A DNA stretch of 64,000 nucleotides from Diphasiastrum complanatum (GCA_029204225.1 CM055097.1:5251125-5315124), one strand, 5' to 3'. Shown: positions 48,663-62,094, counted from the first letter of the stretch. Notes: generated from the letters alone by a model not told the origin. Program-made: numbers and translations.

Positions 48663-51190
48663 TACCAATGTCTTCTTCGATGCTGTCTGTACATCCATTT
48701 GATGTATTTCCAAATCTGCTGCAGCGGCAAATGATAGCAAAAGTTGAATAGAAGAATGCTTGACTACTGGACTGAAGGTCTCAGTGTAATCGACGTTGTA
48801 TATACTTGAGAAAATCCTCTGGCGACAAGTTGTGCCTTTCTCTTGTTGATGCTTCCATCTGCATTGTACTTGACTTTGAAAATCCATTTGCAATCATTGC
48901 TAGCAGGTAATTCGACAATTATCCATGTCTGGTTCTTGATAAGATGAAACTCTGGAAGTCGAGCTTCTTCCTGAGATCACGAGGTATCTGCACAAAAGTA
49001 GTACATCCAAAGACTCGTCGGTTTGATAAAGAAGATTTGGTACCTGTCCAAACTTCGAATGGTATTTTGTCTGAGAGACCTTTGATAGGACATCTGCTCT
49101 GAATATAGGTTGTTGTTGAAACAGCTTCAGTCCAGAAGGACTTCGGAAGTGTCGCATGTGATAACATGCACTTTGCCAATTCAACTAAGGTTCTGTTCTT
49201 TCTCTCAACAAGACCATTTGATTGAGGCGAATAGGAGATAATGTATTGTTGCTCAATGCCGTTGTTAAGGCAAATACTCCTAGAATTCAGTGGAGATGTA
49301 TTCTCCCCCGTTATCTGACCTCAGTGCTTTGATTCGTTTACCAGTTTGATTTTCAGCATGCTCTTTGAATTGTCTGAATTTCATGAAAGCCTCTTATTTT
49401 TGTTTAATGAAATAAACAGTTGTTCTTCTGGAGAATTCGTCAATAAAAGTAATGAAATACTTTGCATCTAGCAATGGAGGAGTTTGCATAGGTCCACATA
49501 TATTTGTATGAACAACATCTAACAGACCTTTTGCTGCATGCCTATGGTTTGATCTAAAAGGAATCATAGTCTGCTTTCCAAAGATGCAGCTATGACAGAC
49601 AAGGAGATCGACCTTACCAGAAGGATAGTCGAGATCAAGAACCATGGATTGTCTGAACATGTTCAGAACAGATGCATAATTCAAGTGTCCTAAGCGATGA
49701 TGCCATAGTAACGCTTTATTGACTAAAACAGAGGTTTTCAAGGCTTGACTAGACTCAGAATAACAATGTGCCAATCTATATAGGTAACCCTGCCTCTTGC
49801 CGAGTGCAAGGATATTATTACTCCTATCAATAATTTTGCATTGATCAGATTCGAATTCTACCTTATAACCTAAATATTTAATTCTACTTACTGATAACAA
49901 ATTTGTAGAGAAGTTAGGAACATATAAGACCTTTGATAGTAGTTTGAATTGATCATGCTGGAATCGCAATCTTACAGTACCTTCACCTTCAATAGTGTGA
50001 GTACTATTGTCACCAAGATGAACAAATTTCTTTGTGCTGTAAGGCGTGTAGGAGTTGAAAATCTCACGTTGATTGGTCATGTGTTGAGTTGCTCCAGAAT
50101 CAAGAAACCATGAATCATCCAAGAATGCGCTTTGGTCTTTGACCATGAATGCGCCTTCGTCCACTTCGACCTGGGGAGATGATGAAACTGTGTTTGCTTG
50201 TTGATCAGGTTGCTTGGTCACATTCTTCGCTTGGAGAATTATCTCATGGTTATTGCGCTTGCAATACCTACAAAACATCTTCTTCTTTGATTGTGAATTT
50301 GATGATTGTACTTGACTTTGAGTCAGTTTCTGATTCGTTGCAGCCTTCTTGGAGCTTTTTTGATTTTGTCGCTTAGAGCCTTTGTTGATATATAGAGCCT
50401 GAGAGGAGGAAGTAGACAAAGTGTCTTGACTTCTTCTATTGTCTTCTTGCAGCAACATAGTGATAACTCTAGTAAGAACTAAATCTGAGCGTGTCGATAT
50501 GATCATCACCCAGTTCTCATATGTAGAGGGCAAGCTTGAAAGCAATGTCATAATTGCGTCTTGATCGTCTATGACTGATTCAACAACGGCCATCTGTTAC
50601 AAGAGATTCTTAAATTGGTTAATGTGACTCTAAAGAGAATCACCATTAGACATTTTGAATGTGAAAAATTTCCTTCGTAGACGTAACTTAGTAGTTATGT
50701 CCCTCACATCATATAATGAGTTCAAGATGTCCCAAACGTCTTTTGAAGTTTTAGCTTCAGCTATGTGTCCAATCTGTGTATCTGATATATTGAGGATAAT
50801 AAGCGCAAAAGCTTTACCATCCTTCGATTTCCACTTTGAATCTTTTGTGTTGTCTTCAGGTTTTACTTCTATACCTATAACAACATCCCATAACTCATTG
50901 GTGATTAACAAGGTCTTTATCTTAAATTTCCACAAAAGATAATTGGATCCATTCAGCTTGTCTGCAGTAAGACCAGCTTTACTTTGAGAATCCATCTGGA
51001 ACTTAGTCTGTCGATTGTATTGATGACACTAAGATGTAGTAATGCCACCAACGGGAAATCAATTCTCTGATACTGAAACAATGAAAGGAACTGAAGAATA
51101 TGCTATCAATTTCATATCGCGAAAGATATCAAGTATTAGAGCTTTCACTATGATATCGAAATAGTATTAGGTCCTGAAGAAGAATCAACG
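48660..51190 (-). pseudogene. Ty1-copia polyprotein (gag, protease, integrase, RT), inactive
   Basis: Minus-strand Gag starts at 50995 (MDSQSKAGLTADKLNGSNYL, LWKFKIKTLLITNELWDVV) and stops near 50630. A 399-codon frame from 50593 to 49394 carries LLSSLPSTYENWV, a damaged knuckle CRYCKRNNHEI lacking its last Cys, protease SWFLDSGATQHMT, pre-integrase LWHHRLGHLNYASVLNMF ... CHSC, and the integrase start VVHTNICGPMQ with YFITFIDEFSRRT. The VHT segment has Thr-Asn where HSD-type elements have Asp. Integrase continues with stops to 48919, then jumps to the RT part at 48893-48660 ([26 protein letters not shown]), where it is cut off. Confidence 0.87.
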
Positions 51191-51201
51191 CTCTCATACC
51201 A

Positions 51202-52122
51202 TGTCGGAAAGAAGTATGTGAAAGATAGGTCGAATATAAAGAATAAGATTTGAATAAAAAGAATTCGAACGACAAGAAAAAAAAACTTATTGTGCGCAAT
51301 GGAATAGACTATTTTCCTCTTTCTTCATGCATGACTACGCCTATTAATTTCAAACAAAACAATAGTGATAGAAATCATGTTTGATCTTATAGTGACTAAC
51401 TTTGAAATCATCAGTACTACAGTGATTACATAGCCAAATATTAAGCATCGAAACATCAGACAAATAATTTCTTGCGAATCACTAGACAAATAATTAGTCG
51501 CGAAGAACTACAGAAACGCATACATTCTGAGACGAACCTGAACGTAATGAAAAATAGTATTGATTAAGTATGAAAACTAAACAGAAGTAAATGAGTACAA
51601 TAAGTTGTGGATCGAAGCCGCATACTCTAATCTATCTCTGAACGACTAAAATGAAAGTCTGAATTAAGCGCAATGTTGATAAGCAGTAAGCGCAATAGCA
51701 ATATCTAAACAACTCTAAAAAGTGAGCTAGAATGCTCAGGAGTGTTCAAGCTCATAGGCTTGAGAGAGAGAGAGAGCTAACTATTCAAATGCTTGCTGAA
51801 CTTCTTGAAACTGTATGAATATGAACAACTATATATACTAAGCAATTAGGTCGTCAAATGCGATTGCCAGTTGGCTGGTGTCTGTTGGCATTCATCCAGT
51901 TCTTTCTCAAAAATTGATTGCTGATAAGCGATAAAAATTGGCCATAAACAGTCTGTCTGCATAAATGAACTAAAACTGTCACTCTGCAGAAATGAACTAA
52001 AACTGCCATAGGCAACAATGTCACAAAAAGATGACAATGTCGGCTTTTTGCGAAAAACCTGACAGTGTTCTTAAATCTCATTTAGGGTAGCCCCACACTT
52101 TGCCAGAGTCATTTCCTTAACA
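51202..52122 (-). mobile_element. 5' LTR of the minus-strand copia element
   Basis: From TGTCGGAAAG to TCCTTAACA on the plus strand (minus TGTTAAGGAAATG ... CCGACA), about 920 bp. The minus strand has a TATATATAG TATA box at 51827-51840. A PBS variant (TGGTATGAGAGC on the minus strand, 51190-51201) abuts the inner end. Confidence 0.68.
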
Positions 52123-52449
52123 TTTGAGGCACTTTGAAAAAATGCGACTCTGCATTTTTACTCGCAACTTCTGACAGGCAAAAAATGCGAAAAAGACAAC
52201 ACTGCATTTTTACACGATATTATTGACAGACAACATTGTCTGGATTGTAGAGAGAGAAAATGCGACACTGTTGTCAAACTCCGTGTATTTCTGCAAACAG
52301 TGTAAGAACACTTTTAAATTTGCAGACTATGTAAATACATGAAAAAATCCGCAGAACTGGATAAATAATGGATGAGGATTAAAATTGATTAGTCGATTAG
52401 TAAGAAGGAGAGTAATCCAACAGTAAGTAGGGTTTTAGATCTAGAAGTT

Positions 52450-52935
52450 TCTATGGAGAGAAACCAAGTTCAAAATAGGACATGAACCTGTTATAAATAG
52501 TGTACAAGCATGCTTTTACATGTTGCTCCATTGGTGTCTCAATGCCTTTACAATTCTTCATTCCAAATCTATCTAGGATGGATGTAGCATATTTAGATTG
52601 GCAAATCAAGCTAAAATCACATCCTCTAATAACCTCTATTCCAAGAATGAAGCTTAATAGGCCGAGATCTACCATCTTAAACTCTTTTGCTAAAGCAATT
52701 TTTACATCTCTAATTCTATCTAGATCATTACCACTCAAGATAATGTCATCTATATACAAAACAAGAATAATGATCATGCCATCATGAAATCTTATGTACA
52801 ATGATGGATCATAGGCACTCATTACAAATTTGATGGAAATGAGAAAAGAGTTTAGCCTAGAGTACCATGCTCTAGGTGCTTGCTTGAGCCCATAAAAGGC
52901 TGTTCTTCAGAAAACACACCTTTTCATTTTTTCAT
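52450..52935 (-). pseudogene. Ty1-copia reverse transcriptase remnant
   Basis: The minus strand reads a shifted FYGLKQAPRAWYSRLN-like block near 52900, then from 52822 MSAYDPSLYIRF, ILVLYIDDIILSGNDLDRIR with the YxDD site, EFKMVDLGLLSFILGIEV and RFGMKNCKGIETPMEQ. RNase H does not follow. It lies upstream of the neighbouring element's LTR in the same orientation, so it is a separate older insertion. Confidence 0.8.
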
Positions 52936-52944
52936 TATCTATGA

Positions 52945-54728
52945 AATCAATTTAGATTAGTGAATTGACTAAAGTGAGTTTATCAATCAGAGTTGGTTAC
53001 TGTGTTTTCACTAAGGCTAGATTAATCTTAGTGAGTTATGTGAGTAGCATATGTGGATTTTGGAGGAATCTGCCAGATAAAAATGTGTTTATATATTAGG
53101 TCATAGTGAGATTATTTACATATGTGCACGATTAATCTTGTATGAATCTACTGTGTATTCCTAGTTAGTAGGGTTATTTGGTGCACTTAACCTAGTCAGT
53201 GAACATAAGCATATGATCAAGTATTGTTTTGAAAGATACTTGCAGAGTTAACAAATCTTTGTATGAAAGATATATGGATTAACTTCTGAAGGATTTGGGT
53301 AAGGATCTAAATGTGGTATTTACTCCAAGATGAAGTTAATTGGTAAAACGATCTGCGTGATGTGCATTCACTAAGAACTGATGGTTTTTGAATTATATTG
53401 CTTGTAGACGCATGATTAGTAAATCATTTGGGTTCATTTGTTAAAATTATCTGCATTGGAAATATAGTATTCTTGGGATAGAGTATTCCTTAGTTAAGGA
53501 ATAGACTCAACTCACTAGTGGTTGTATCCCAGAGCGCTCAATTGGATAACGAATCATAATGAATTCAAGAATAATAACAAAATTGATATTCAGCAGGACT
53601 TTGGGTATCTAGATTTGATTCTAGACAGTAATCTAAAGTTTGTTTAGAACTTGAATATCTCACACTTTAGTTAAAGAATCCTATTCCGAGAGTATTCCTA
53701 AAATCCAGTATTTTCCTGTAGAGAAAGATTTTGGAATGATTCTTACTTTTCCAGAGCTATGTTGAACATATACTCCAGTATCCTGTAAATAATTATGATT
53801 TTGGATTCCAAGAAAATATGATTGACAAATCATACGAATCTAAATATTTATGGTTGACGGATCATAAATAGTTACTTAATTGTTGTTAGTGGATTATAAG
53901 GAATTGTGATGATTCTTAAGTGTGATGATTAACTCTTGATCTATTAATTGAGTAAGAATTCAGATCAGTGTTTTGAATCTCTTTACTCCAATATTCTAAT
54001 TGAGAACTTACGGATCTCACAGACATTCTCACAAGATAAGTATTTTATTTGTGGAGAATGCTATTCTGCTATAGTTTATGGTTTGTAGATGCTTGAGTAC
54101 AGTTTTCTCTTTTGATTAGATCTCCAGATATCATAGGGGATAGACAAATCTACTAAGATGAATGATTGCTATTTTTTCTTGCATATGATCCTAGAAATAG
54201 GGCTAACTAACTCATGAGAGTATCTAGCATACTCAGAGTTGAGCTTTAATCATTTTATATCTTAACGATTCTCCTAGAGATTCTAGTTGAATGAATTATC
54301 ATATCTTAGAATAGGATTCTAAGGATAGTAGTACTTAAAAGCTTTTTATGATTTGTCTACTAGAGTTTGTGGATGATTTTAGACTATAATTATTATTTTT
54401 CTTTAACTTTAATCTCCTAAGTTAGGTAATATTTCACTTGGTGGTTCATGTAAGTGTTTTACATGAAGGTGATGTTACTAACTTGTGTTGAGTGTAACCC
54501 AGTTGAGAAAATATATCTATTAGTGTATTTTTCAAACCAGAGTTTATACTCCAGGGCAGAGATTAACGGTTGAACACAATTTTTTCTTTGAGTATTTGTT
54601 TGATAACTAAGTCTGATTAAGGATAACGATTTTCTAGATTAATATTGAAAGCTAAAAGTACTGTTCCTATAATTATTTCTAGTTTTGAGGAGCTTCTAAG
54701 GATAGAACCAGTTTAAGGAGGGAAGAAT
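52945..54728 (+). repeat. Long AT-rich noncoding repeat, copy A
   Basis: Aligns in direct orientation with 62095-64000. Matching stretches include 53045-53330 with 63085-63365, 53390-53480 with 63515-63605, and 53820-54200 with 63600-64000. It is followed by a purine tract and TG at 54729, so it looks like the 3' noncoding part of a plus-strand LTR element. Confidence 0.7.
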
Positions 54729-55094
54729 GTTATGTCCATGACCAGTACATAGGATTTAATATACTCCTAGTCTTGGATACATGGTACTCCAGTGAAACAA
54801 GATGTTAGTTATGCCACGTCATATTGGATGTGACCTAACTAATATTCTTGTGAGGCCCATAACACACTAAATGGAGCTAATACAAGGTTTGGGGCAGTCA
54901 AGGCATGTGTAGAATTATTAATAGCAATTCTATGAATAAAGGATCCATGCTGAGAGGCTCTATTCTAGAGGAATCTTGTTGGAATTAAGCATCACTCCAA
55001 CTCACAAGAATATGAATAATTTGAATTTGAGTCATCTGAACATGAATCATTCGAGTTCGTCTCAATTCCTGAGCACTTGTATATTATATAAATA

Positions 55095-55180
<86 letters not shown>

Positions 55181-55292
55181 GGATGCTCCTTTGTTCAGTC
55201 TTACCCTACTATATTAAAATAGAAAATGTGGATAGACATCGATGTACTGCTACCTCATATTTACAAGGATTTTTTTTGCTATACCCTTGCAC
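54729..55292 (+). mobile_element. Probable 3' LTR (or solo LTR) with TATA box and long CT tract
   Basis: Begins TGTTATGTCCATGACC after the purine tract TTTAAGGAGGGAAGAA (54711-54728) and may end at CCTTGCACA near 55292. TATATTATATAAATACTC at 55079-55096 is a good TATA box and is directly followed by a (CT)n run. The right boundary is tentative. Confidence 0.5.
55098..55178. repeat. (CT)n microsatellite
   Basis: About 39 CT units starting directly after a TATA box. It reads as GA on the minus strand. Confidence 0.95.
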
Positions 55293-55349
55293 ATGATGGA
55301 ACTTTTTCTACTTAGAAGGTTTTCCCACAAATATTTAAATTGGTTTGGT

Positions 55350-56030
55350 CCATTTACTTTAATTTGTCCTTTGAGCTTGATGCATCATCCTCTTCTTTGG
55401 CCTCCTTTGGATGCTTCTTCTTTCCATTGGTCTTCTTTTCGCCCTTGAATGAGAAATTGTCTTTCTCATCTCCATCCTGCAAGGACAATGAACTCATTCT
55501 TGCCTTGGTGTGGAGCATCCTACACTCTTCAGCCACTAATACACTATGAAGTTTTTGAGTTGGCAAAGTGTCTTGCATGGCAAAACTTTGGACCAAATTT
55601 TCAAAGTCATCTCCTAGACCATTAAGGACAATTTGTACAAGCTCTCCATCATGAATCTTCTCTCCAATGGAAGCCAACTCCCTATTTAGAGACTTGATTC
55701 TAAGCACATAATCCTATGCCTCTCCTCACGTCTTCTCATGCTTTGCAAAATTTGATTTTTAAGCGTAAGAACTTCAGAAGTGTTGCTAGACTCATAGATT
55801 GATTTTAAAGACTCCCAAGCCTCTTTATCACTTGTACATGATGATACTTCCCTCAAAAGATCATTGCTTACATTCATTTTCACAGAATGAAGAGCTAGTC
55901 TTGATCTTTTCGTGTATCTCACTAATTCCTGTGCACCTAGAGGTTAATCCTCAATCAAAAACTCATAAAGGTCTTGGAGCACCATGAGTGACTCCATCCT
56001 AACCCTCCAAATAGCATAATTAGTAGAATT
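55350..56030 (-). pseudogene. Ty1-copia gag remnant
   Basis: The minus strand reads KRSRLALHSVKMNVSNDLLR, EVSSCTSDKEAWESLKSIYE, EVLTLKNQIL, then LRIKSLNRELASIGEKIHDG, ELVQIVLNGLGDDFENLVQS and a Lys/Glu/Asp-rich tail to 55354. This is UBN2-type Gag of the same family as 9610-10715. A frameshift lies near 55700, and the element is truncated before the zinc knuckle. Confidence 0.82.
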
Positions 56031-56771
56031 CAATCTCTCACTAGCTTCTAGAAGGTATGCTCAATTCTACACACAAGAAATGATTGACTTTGAAACTCAC
56101 AAAGGTCTCACACTTGTAGTGTTCCACTCAAATTAGATTTCTAGCACTCCCTCACAAAGATGGAATGAAGATAAGATGATGTGAAATCTACTTTTAAACA
56201 AATATTGCCAAGAAATGGATTTGATTGACTCTAGAAACTCACGTAGGTCTCTCTCTTGTAGTGTTTCACTCAAATTAGATTTCTAATCCAAAAAAATGGA
56301 CTTATAATCTCAATTCTAGCACTCCCTCACAAAGTTCAAATGAAGATAAGATGATGTGAAATCTACTTACAATCAAATCTTGCCAATTTTGGCTATTTTT
56401 GGACAATAGAATGACTTAATCTCCCGCTTTCTTCTTGATGTACTTTCAAGACCTGTAAAACAAGTTTAGAGGACCTTATTTCAGCCTAGATTAATTAGAT
56501 CTCATGAATCAAATTCAAATCTAATCAATGGCACTTGATCTTGGTAGCTTATCCTAGGATTTCCACCAAAAATTACATCAAAAGTTCTCAAATTGAATTT
56601 TTAGTGATCAAATGAATATGAAGCATTAAATTCTGGTCCAGAGGTGCCCACATGTGTGAACAGTATGGATTTTGATCCCTACCAGGTTTAAGATCAAATC
56701 CCCTCACCAAAGTTAGCTTCTAGCTTGCCCTCACAAGATTGATTAGATGAATGATCAAAGCTCTTGTACTT
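56031..56771 (-). mobile_element. Leader of the minus-strand copia element, with internal duplication
   Basis: A block with ACTCACAAAGGTCTC..., TGTAGTGTT(C/T)CACTCAAATTAGATTTCTA and AAGATGATGTGAAATCTACTT occurs twice (about 56095-56205 and 56235-56378). No coding sequence is seen. Confidence 0.55.
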
Positions 56772-56784
56772 GGATCTGATACCA
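56772..56784 (-). other. Primer-binding site (tRNA-Met type variant)
   Basis: GGATCTGATACCA on the plus strand, i.e. TGGTATCAGATCC on the minus strand, directly beside the LTR at 56785. Confidence 0.75.
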
Positions 56785-57528
56785 TGTGAAAGTATAGTAC
56801 TTTTTAGACCATAAATGGATCTTAGAAGATCCACAAGAGTGTTTATGTACTTGCTTAACAATGCATCAAAAAACTAGTCAACAAATCTTGATCTAGATTA
56901 GCAATTTGACACACAACAGACATTGATAATCATAAACAAAGATCATAGACTCAAATCCGAGCCCACACGTGTGAAGAGAAACCTGTTGTATGGATTTAGA
57001 ACAGTGTTTGAGGTACTCAAAGTGTTGGTTTCTTTTGGATCACAAAATCAATGTACATAGAGAGTAGAAACTCGAGATTGCCAATGAGCTCCAAAAATAA
57101 TCTGTCTTCTCACTATGGGAGCTTGGAATACATAGCAAATGTGGCTTCCTTTGTGAAGTTAGGTGGATTTTCAGCATGTAATAAGAAAGTTAACTCGCCA
57201 TTTTTTTCCCTAAAATGAAACCCTAGCTTAGATCTTAGAGTCATGCTTGGTAGGTAGCTAGTTGGTCAATTTTTCACCTTAAACTTAGGTGTAGGTCCTA
57301 TAATGTAGGGATGACCACCAAATAGACATGACCAAATCTCTTGAATCGACCTAACCTACATTAGGAGTGGGTTTCCATACATGTGTGGAACCCAATTGTA
57401 GACAAAAATGTACAATACGCTACATGGCTAGATTTGCCAATATAGGCAATTTTTCACATAATCTTGTTTTACTCATTTGAGGTCTCAATCAAATCACCAT
57501 ATTGTTATGAATAAATTTGTACCTAACA
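56785..57528 (-). mobile_element. 5' LTR of the minus-strand copia element
   Basis: From TGTGAAAGTATAG to GTACCTAACA on the plus strand (minus TGTTAGGTAC ... TTTCACA), 744 bp with TG...CA ends. The family is confirmed by the inverted partial copy at 48430-48662. Confidence 0.75.
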
Positions 57529-57690
57529 GGTGAAGGCTATGTTATAACGATATTATTTCTCGCTAGTTTGCACCAAACTAACCTACAATCTAGATCTACT
57601 TGCAATGGTAAAACTTGGATTGAAAATTTGATATTGTTATTGTTGCATGATATGCCTAAGTGTCTAGAGCACACGTTCATGCAAACACAC

Positions 57691-57737
<47 letters not shown>

Positions 57738-59935
57738 GATAATTTTAGCTCTATTATGTGATCGTAAGAAGGTTTCCAAGTCATGCCTTAATTTTGTGTG
57801 ATGAAAGGTTAAAATATATTTTTGTGCAAGTACTTTGATTTACCCCAAAAGAAAAACCATTTCACTATATGCTTTTGAGTCATAGTGCTTGAATGACAAT
57901 AGTTCAAAGGTGACCAAAAAAATAAATCCAATGTTTATATGAGAGAAATGATCAAACATGACCAGTCCTCTCAAAAAGTTGATCTAATAGAATGTTTTTA
58001 ATGTTATTAATAAAGAGTACTCATACTTTGTCATTCCACATATCAAAGTTAAAAAATAAGAATCTCACTTTGTGTTCCTCATTTTAAAATATTAGAATTT
58101 GTAGAAAGAAGAATGGTGTCGAGTTTGTTCAAAGTAAGTGGGATATAAATATGTTTTAATAGTAATGGATGGGGCACTAGCTTCATAGGATGCCATCATT
58201 TGAATACCGATGGCTGATAATCTCACATATCATTCAAGGAAAGAAAAGATTGCCCACATTTTTTGTTGCTAGATATTGCATAATATATAGTCCTCATCAT
58301 GATAATAATCTAATATAGCCAATTTTAATTAAAAAAGAAAGTTGCACCCACAATGTGAAAATGATTCTATTGGAGACATTTTTTTTATAAGTTAATGTAC
58401 TTTTAGTTGGATTTCCATGTTGTTTGTTTGGACCAAAAATCATGTAGGTGTTACATTCATACTAACAATTCTTCACTAGAATGAATGTTGCACATTTTAT
58501 TTCATAAACCTTCTTTTAAATGCCATGCTTAACTTTTTTCTTGAATATTTTCAAATAATCATCAGCCATAATAAAAAGCATTCTCACATAGAAGTTATAT
58601 TTACAAGTGTCAAAGTTGTCATCATGAATATGATTATAACACTATAAAATTCGATTAAAGTGATTAGAATTTATAAGAATATTAGTTGTATATAGATGTT
58701 ATTTATAATTTTTGGTACATTTTTTGTGATATCTAAAAGTGTCTTTTGTATTTGTCTTTTGATTTTGCCAAGGGCTACACTACTTTTTGTGGTAATGATA
58801 TCTCATTATGTATATTGTCAATCTTTTTTTGAAGACCCGAGCTTTGTTGGCAAGTGCACACAGTTTTGTACTATACATGTTATATGAGATTGTTATTTTA
58901 ATGTTCTCATAGGTTTATTTTGAATACAAAAATGATGGTTGAGTGCTATCACTTATATTCTAGCATGATCTACAATATTGTCACAATAGATGTTTTGATA
59001 AAAAAATATAAATTGTCTGAAGTCAATTCATCTTTTCTAAGAATACATGAATAAAAATTAGATTTTTATTTGTTGGCATATTTTCACAACTCAATATTTC
59101 TACAAGTTTAATGAGTTGGATACAACTTGTTAACATATTAAATCTAGGAAGGTCTTTGTAATGATATCCAACATGATTTTATATTGTCATTCTATATTTG
59201 ATACTTTATGTTCATAGCAAATACAATGTATATTTGATGAATGATAGATTTTGAACATCTACTAAGAAACATATATTGGAAACTTGTCTTTGAACTTTGA
59301 CTGATTGTTGAAACATGAAAAACATTTTGTAAACATGACATGGATGAAACTACAAAAATAATCAGCTTTTTATATATAAATACTTTAGTTTTTAGATAAT
59401 AGATTGTAAATGTGCATAAGAGAAAGTGAAATCTTAAAAAAAAATAAATATCATCAGATATAAGTAGTGGAAAATTCTATAAAAGAGATCTACATAGCCT
59501 CCACGAAGACTTTTTTCTCTTTTTAAATCTGATACCAATGTGCAATTGAGAAAAAATTCATTTCAAACATTATTAAATAAGCTACCTAGTGTAATGTAGC
59601 TCACACAAAATTGCTTCACTTTACATGTTTTGGATCAACTACCTAGCATGAAATTCGACAGTTGAGCTATGGGATAATTCAGATGATTAGCATCACAACA
59701 TTTATCTCATAGTTGATGTGAAATTAGATAAGATGATGGAGGAAAGAGAAAATGTTGCAGAAGTGATTTAGAAAAAATATCCACCAAAAACTCTATAATT
59801 AGAGTTGTTTAAGTGAAATTATGATATTGAAATAAAGCATATAGCAAAATTTCTTAACAACTATGAGTTGGCTATAAATTCAAAGAAAAAATGGCAATTA
59901 CAAGAGGTGCATTCATAGAAAAACTGAATGTGAGA
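57529..59935. other. AT-rich sequence, unassigned
   Basis: Contains the (CA)n run at 57684-57735 and a PBS-like AAATCTGATACCA at 59527-59539 (minus TGGTATCAGATTT). The latter hints at another decayed minus-strand LTR element, but I see no supporting coding sequence. Confidence 0.35.
57684..57735. repeat. (CA)n microsatellite
   Basis: About 26 CA units with one CG interruption. Confidence 0.95.
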
Positions 59936-59939
59936 TCCT

Positions 59940-61520
59940 TGATCAAGACATGGTAAGCATTGTTGATAGTCGAAGAGATCTTTGGCATCAACGATTTGGT
60001 CATATTAGTGCTCAAAGTTTAAAGATTCTCAAAAGAGGTAATCTAGTTATTGGATTGCATGATATTTCTTTTGATAGAAAATCCCGTGAAGGCTGCATTT
60101 TGGGAAAAAAAAACATAGAGGTTTCCCAAAAGTGGAGCTAGGAGAGCCAGTGGTATCCTCGATCTTGTCCACAATGATTTATGTGGACCAATGCAGACTA
60201 GATCTCTTAGTGGGTGTTATTACTTTATTGCCTTCATTGACAACTATAGTAGATGTATTTGGATTTATTTCATAAGCAAGAAATCATATGCTTGCTAAGT
60301 TCAGGGAATTCAAGGCATTAGTTGAAAAGCAAACATGATGTTGCCTGAATGAAGAGGTGTATTTAGTACAACCTCAAGGATTTGTTGAGCCAGGGAGAGA
60401 GCATCTTGTTTGTAAGCTCAACAAAGCTATTTATGAATTGAAGCAAGCACCACGGGTGTGGTACTCTTGCATTGATGAACACTTCAAGTGAAGGAGAATG
60501 GTAAAGAGTAATGTTGATCCTAATCTTTACATTCTAAGACAAGATTCAGATATAGTGTTCATTGTTTTATGCGTGGATGATTTGATTATTATAGGAAGTA
60601 ATGAAAGCTTAATTGGTGAAATCAAATCAAATATTTTCAATGATCTTGACATGAGTGGTCTACGATTGATGCACTAAGGAATACGTTGTCTTTCTTACAC
60701 AATGCAAATATGCACGAGATTTGTTTTTTAAGTTCAATATGCAGGATTGTAAGCCTTTGAGCACACCAATGGATGTCAACATGAAGTTTACTGCATATGA
60801 TGAATTTGAGAAAGTGGATGCTTATCTGTACAGGAGGCAGCTGGTGGATAGTTTGATTTATTTGACACACACATGACTTGATATTTTTTTTTATGTTGTT
60901 GGTGTTGTAAGTCAATTTATGCAAGATCCTTGTCAAGCACACTAGAAGTCTGCTAAACATATTCTCAAGTACATTAGAGGGACATTCAATTTTGGTTTGA
61001 AGTATGATCGGCCTAAAAATACTAATGTTGGTAGATTATACGGATGCCGATTGGGCAGGTAATATTGATGACAAAAGATCTATCATTGGTCATGCATTCA
61101 GTTATGGTACAACTTTAGTTTTTTGGAGCAACAAAAAGCAACCTACAGTAGTCTTATCTTTGACGGAAGCTGAATATTGTGCACTCAACAATGCTACACA
61201 GGAAGCGATATGGTTATGAAGATTGCTTGTTGATTTAGGTCAACCACAGGTGGATGTGACTACTATATCTTGCGACAACCAAAGCTACATTCACCTTGTC
61301 AAAAATCCAGTTTTACATGCTCGAATCAAGCACATCGAAATACATTATCACTTTGTTTGAGAGAAAATTCTTGATGGAGCCATTGATCTTGTTTTTTGTA
61401 AATCTGAAGATCAAGTAGCAAATATTTTTACTAAGTCATTAGGTAGATGTAAATTTAAAAAATTTTGCACTCTATTAGGAATAGAAAAATGTAATTTTAT
61501 CATTGAGAGAGAGTTTTAGA
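59940..61520 (+). pseudogene. Ty1-copia pol remnant with internal deletion
   Basis: Plus-strand pieces: pre-integrase LWHQRFGHISAQSLKILKRG and GCILGK, integrase start LVHNDLCGPMQTRSLSG and YFIAFIDNYSRCIWIYF. Near 60335, ALVEKQT runs straight into RT LNEEVYLVQPQGF, so the rest of integrase and the first half of RT are deleted. Then come YELKQAPRVWYSCIDEHF, the active site CVDDLIIIGSN, and RNase H from 61033: YTDADWAGNIDDKRSIIGH, FWSNKKQPTVVLSLTEAEY, ARIKHIEIHYHF and IFTKSLGRCKFKKFC. Many stops and shifts are present. Confidence 0.82.
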
Positions 61521-62094
61521 AATCAATGATAAACTTTCTTGTTACTATTTACGATGTACTTTACTATTGACAATTGTTACCAGTTGCAATTCGCTGTAGG
61601 CTAGTCTATTAGTCAACTCCTAGGTTTCTCACTCTCTATCAAGGTTTATTTGTACACTTTAAATTTAGTGAATGTTGTGATGGTGTGTTCTTTTTCCTCC
61701 TTGTTGTGATTGCTTATGGTGAATGATTGATATTGCTTATTTGAGTATTGACAATAAGATTAAGCATAATTACATTATAATGATGCTAGCATTGTCTCCT
61801 TATCATCCAAAATCTCATCCTTCAATTGTAAGCATCAACAATACTTTTTTGTGCAGATGCTTTAGCACTAGTTGACTTCGACAATTGATTCTCATCAGAA
61901 ATTAAGATGGATATGAAAAGAAATAAAAGTTATGCCCTTTGCAAGAAAGATGGAAATTCTTTTGTGATCTTCACAATAGATCACAGGCTTCCATCAAACT
62001 TAATGAATTTTCTATAATTTTGTTTCTAATATAATTCTAGCTAAGCATGACCATATCATTAAAGTGAACTAGTTTCATATCATCAACAACCAAA
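61521..62094. other. 3' noncoding sequence after the copia pol remnant
   Basis: Begins just after RNase H (GAGAGAGAG purine tract near 61505). It is AT-rich. No gene is seen. Confidence 0.4.

Noticed and set aside
54992-55180. Arg/Glu dipeptide-repeat frame
   Set aside because: Antisense translation of the CT microsatellite.
57517-57801. Thr/His and Val/Cys dipeptide-repeat frames
   Set aside because: Translations of the CA microsatellite.
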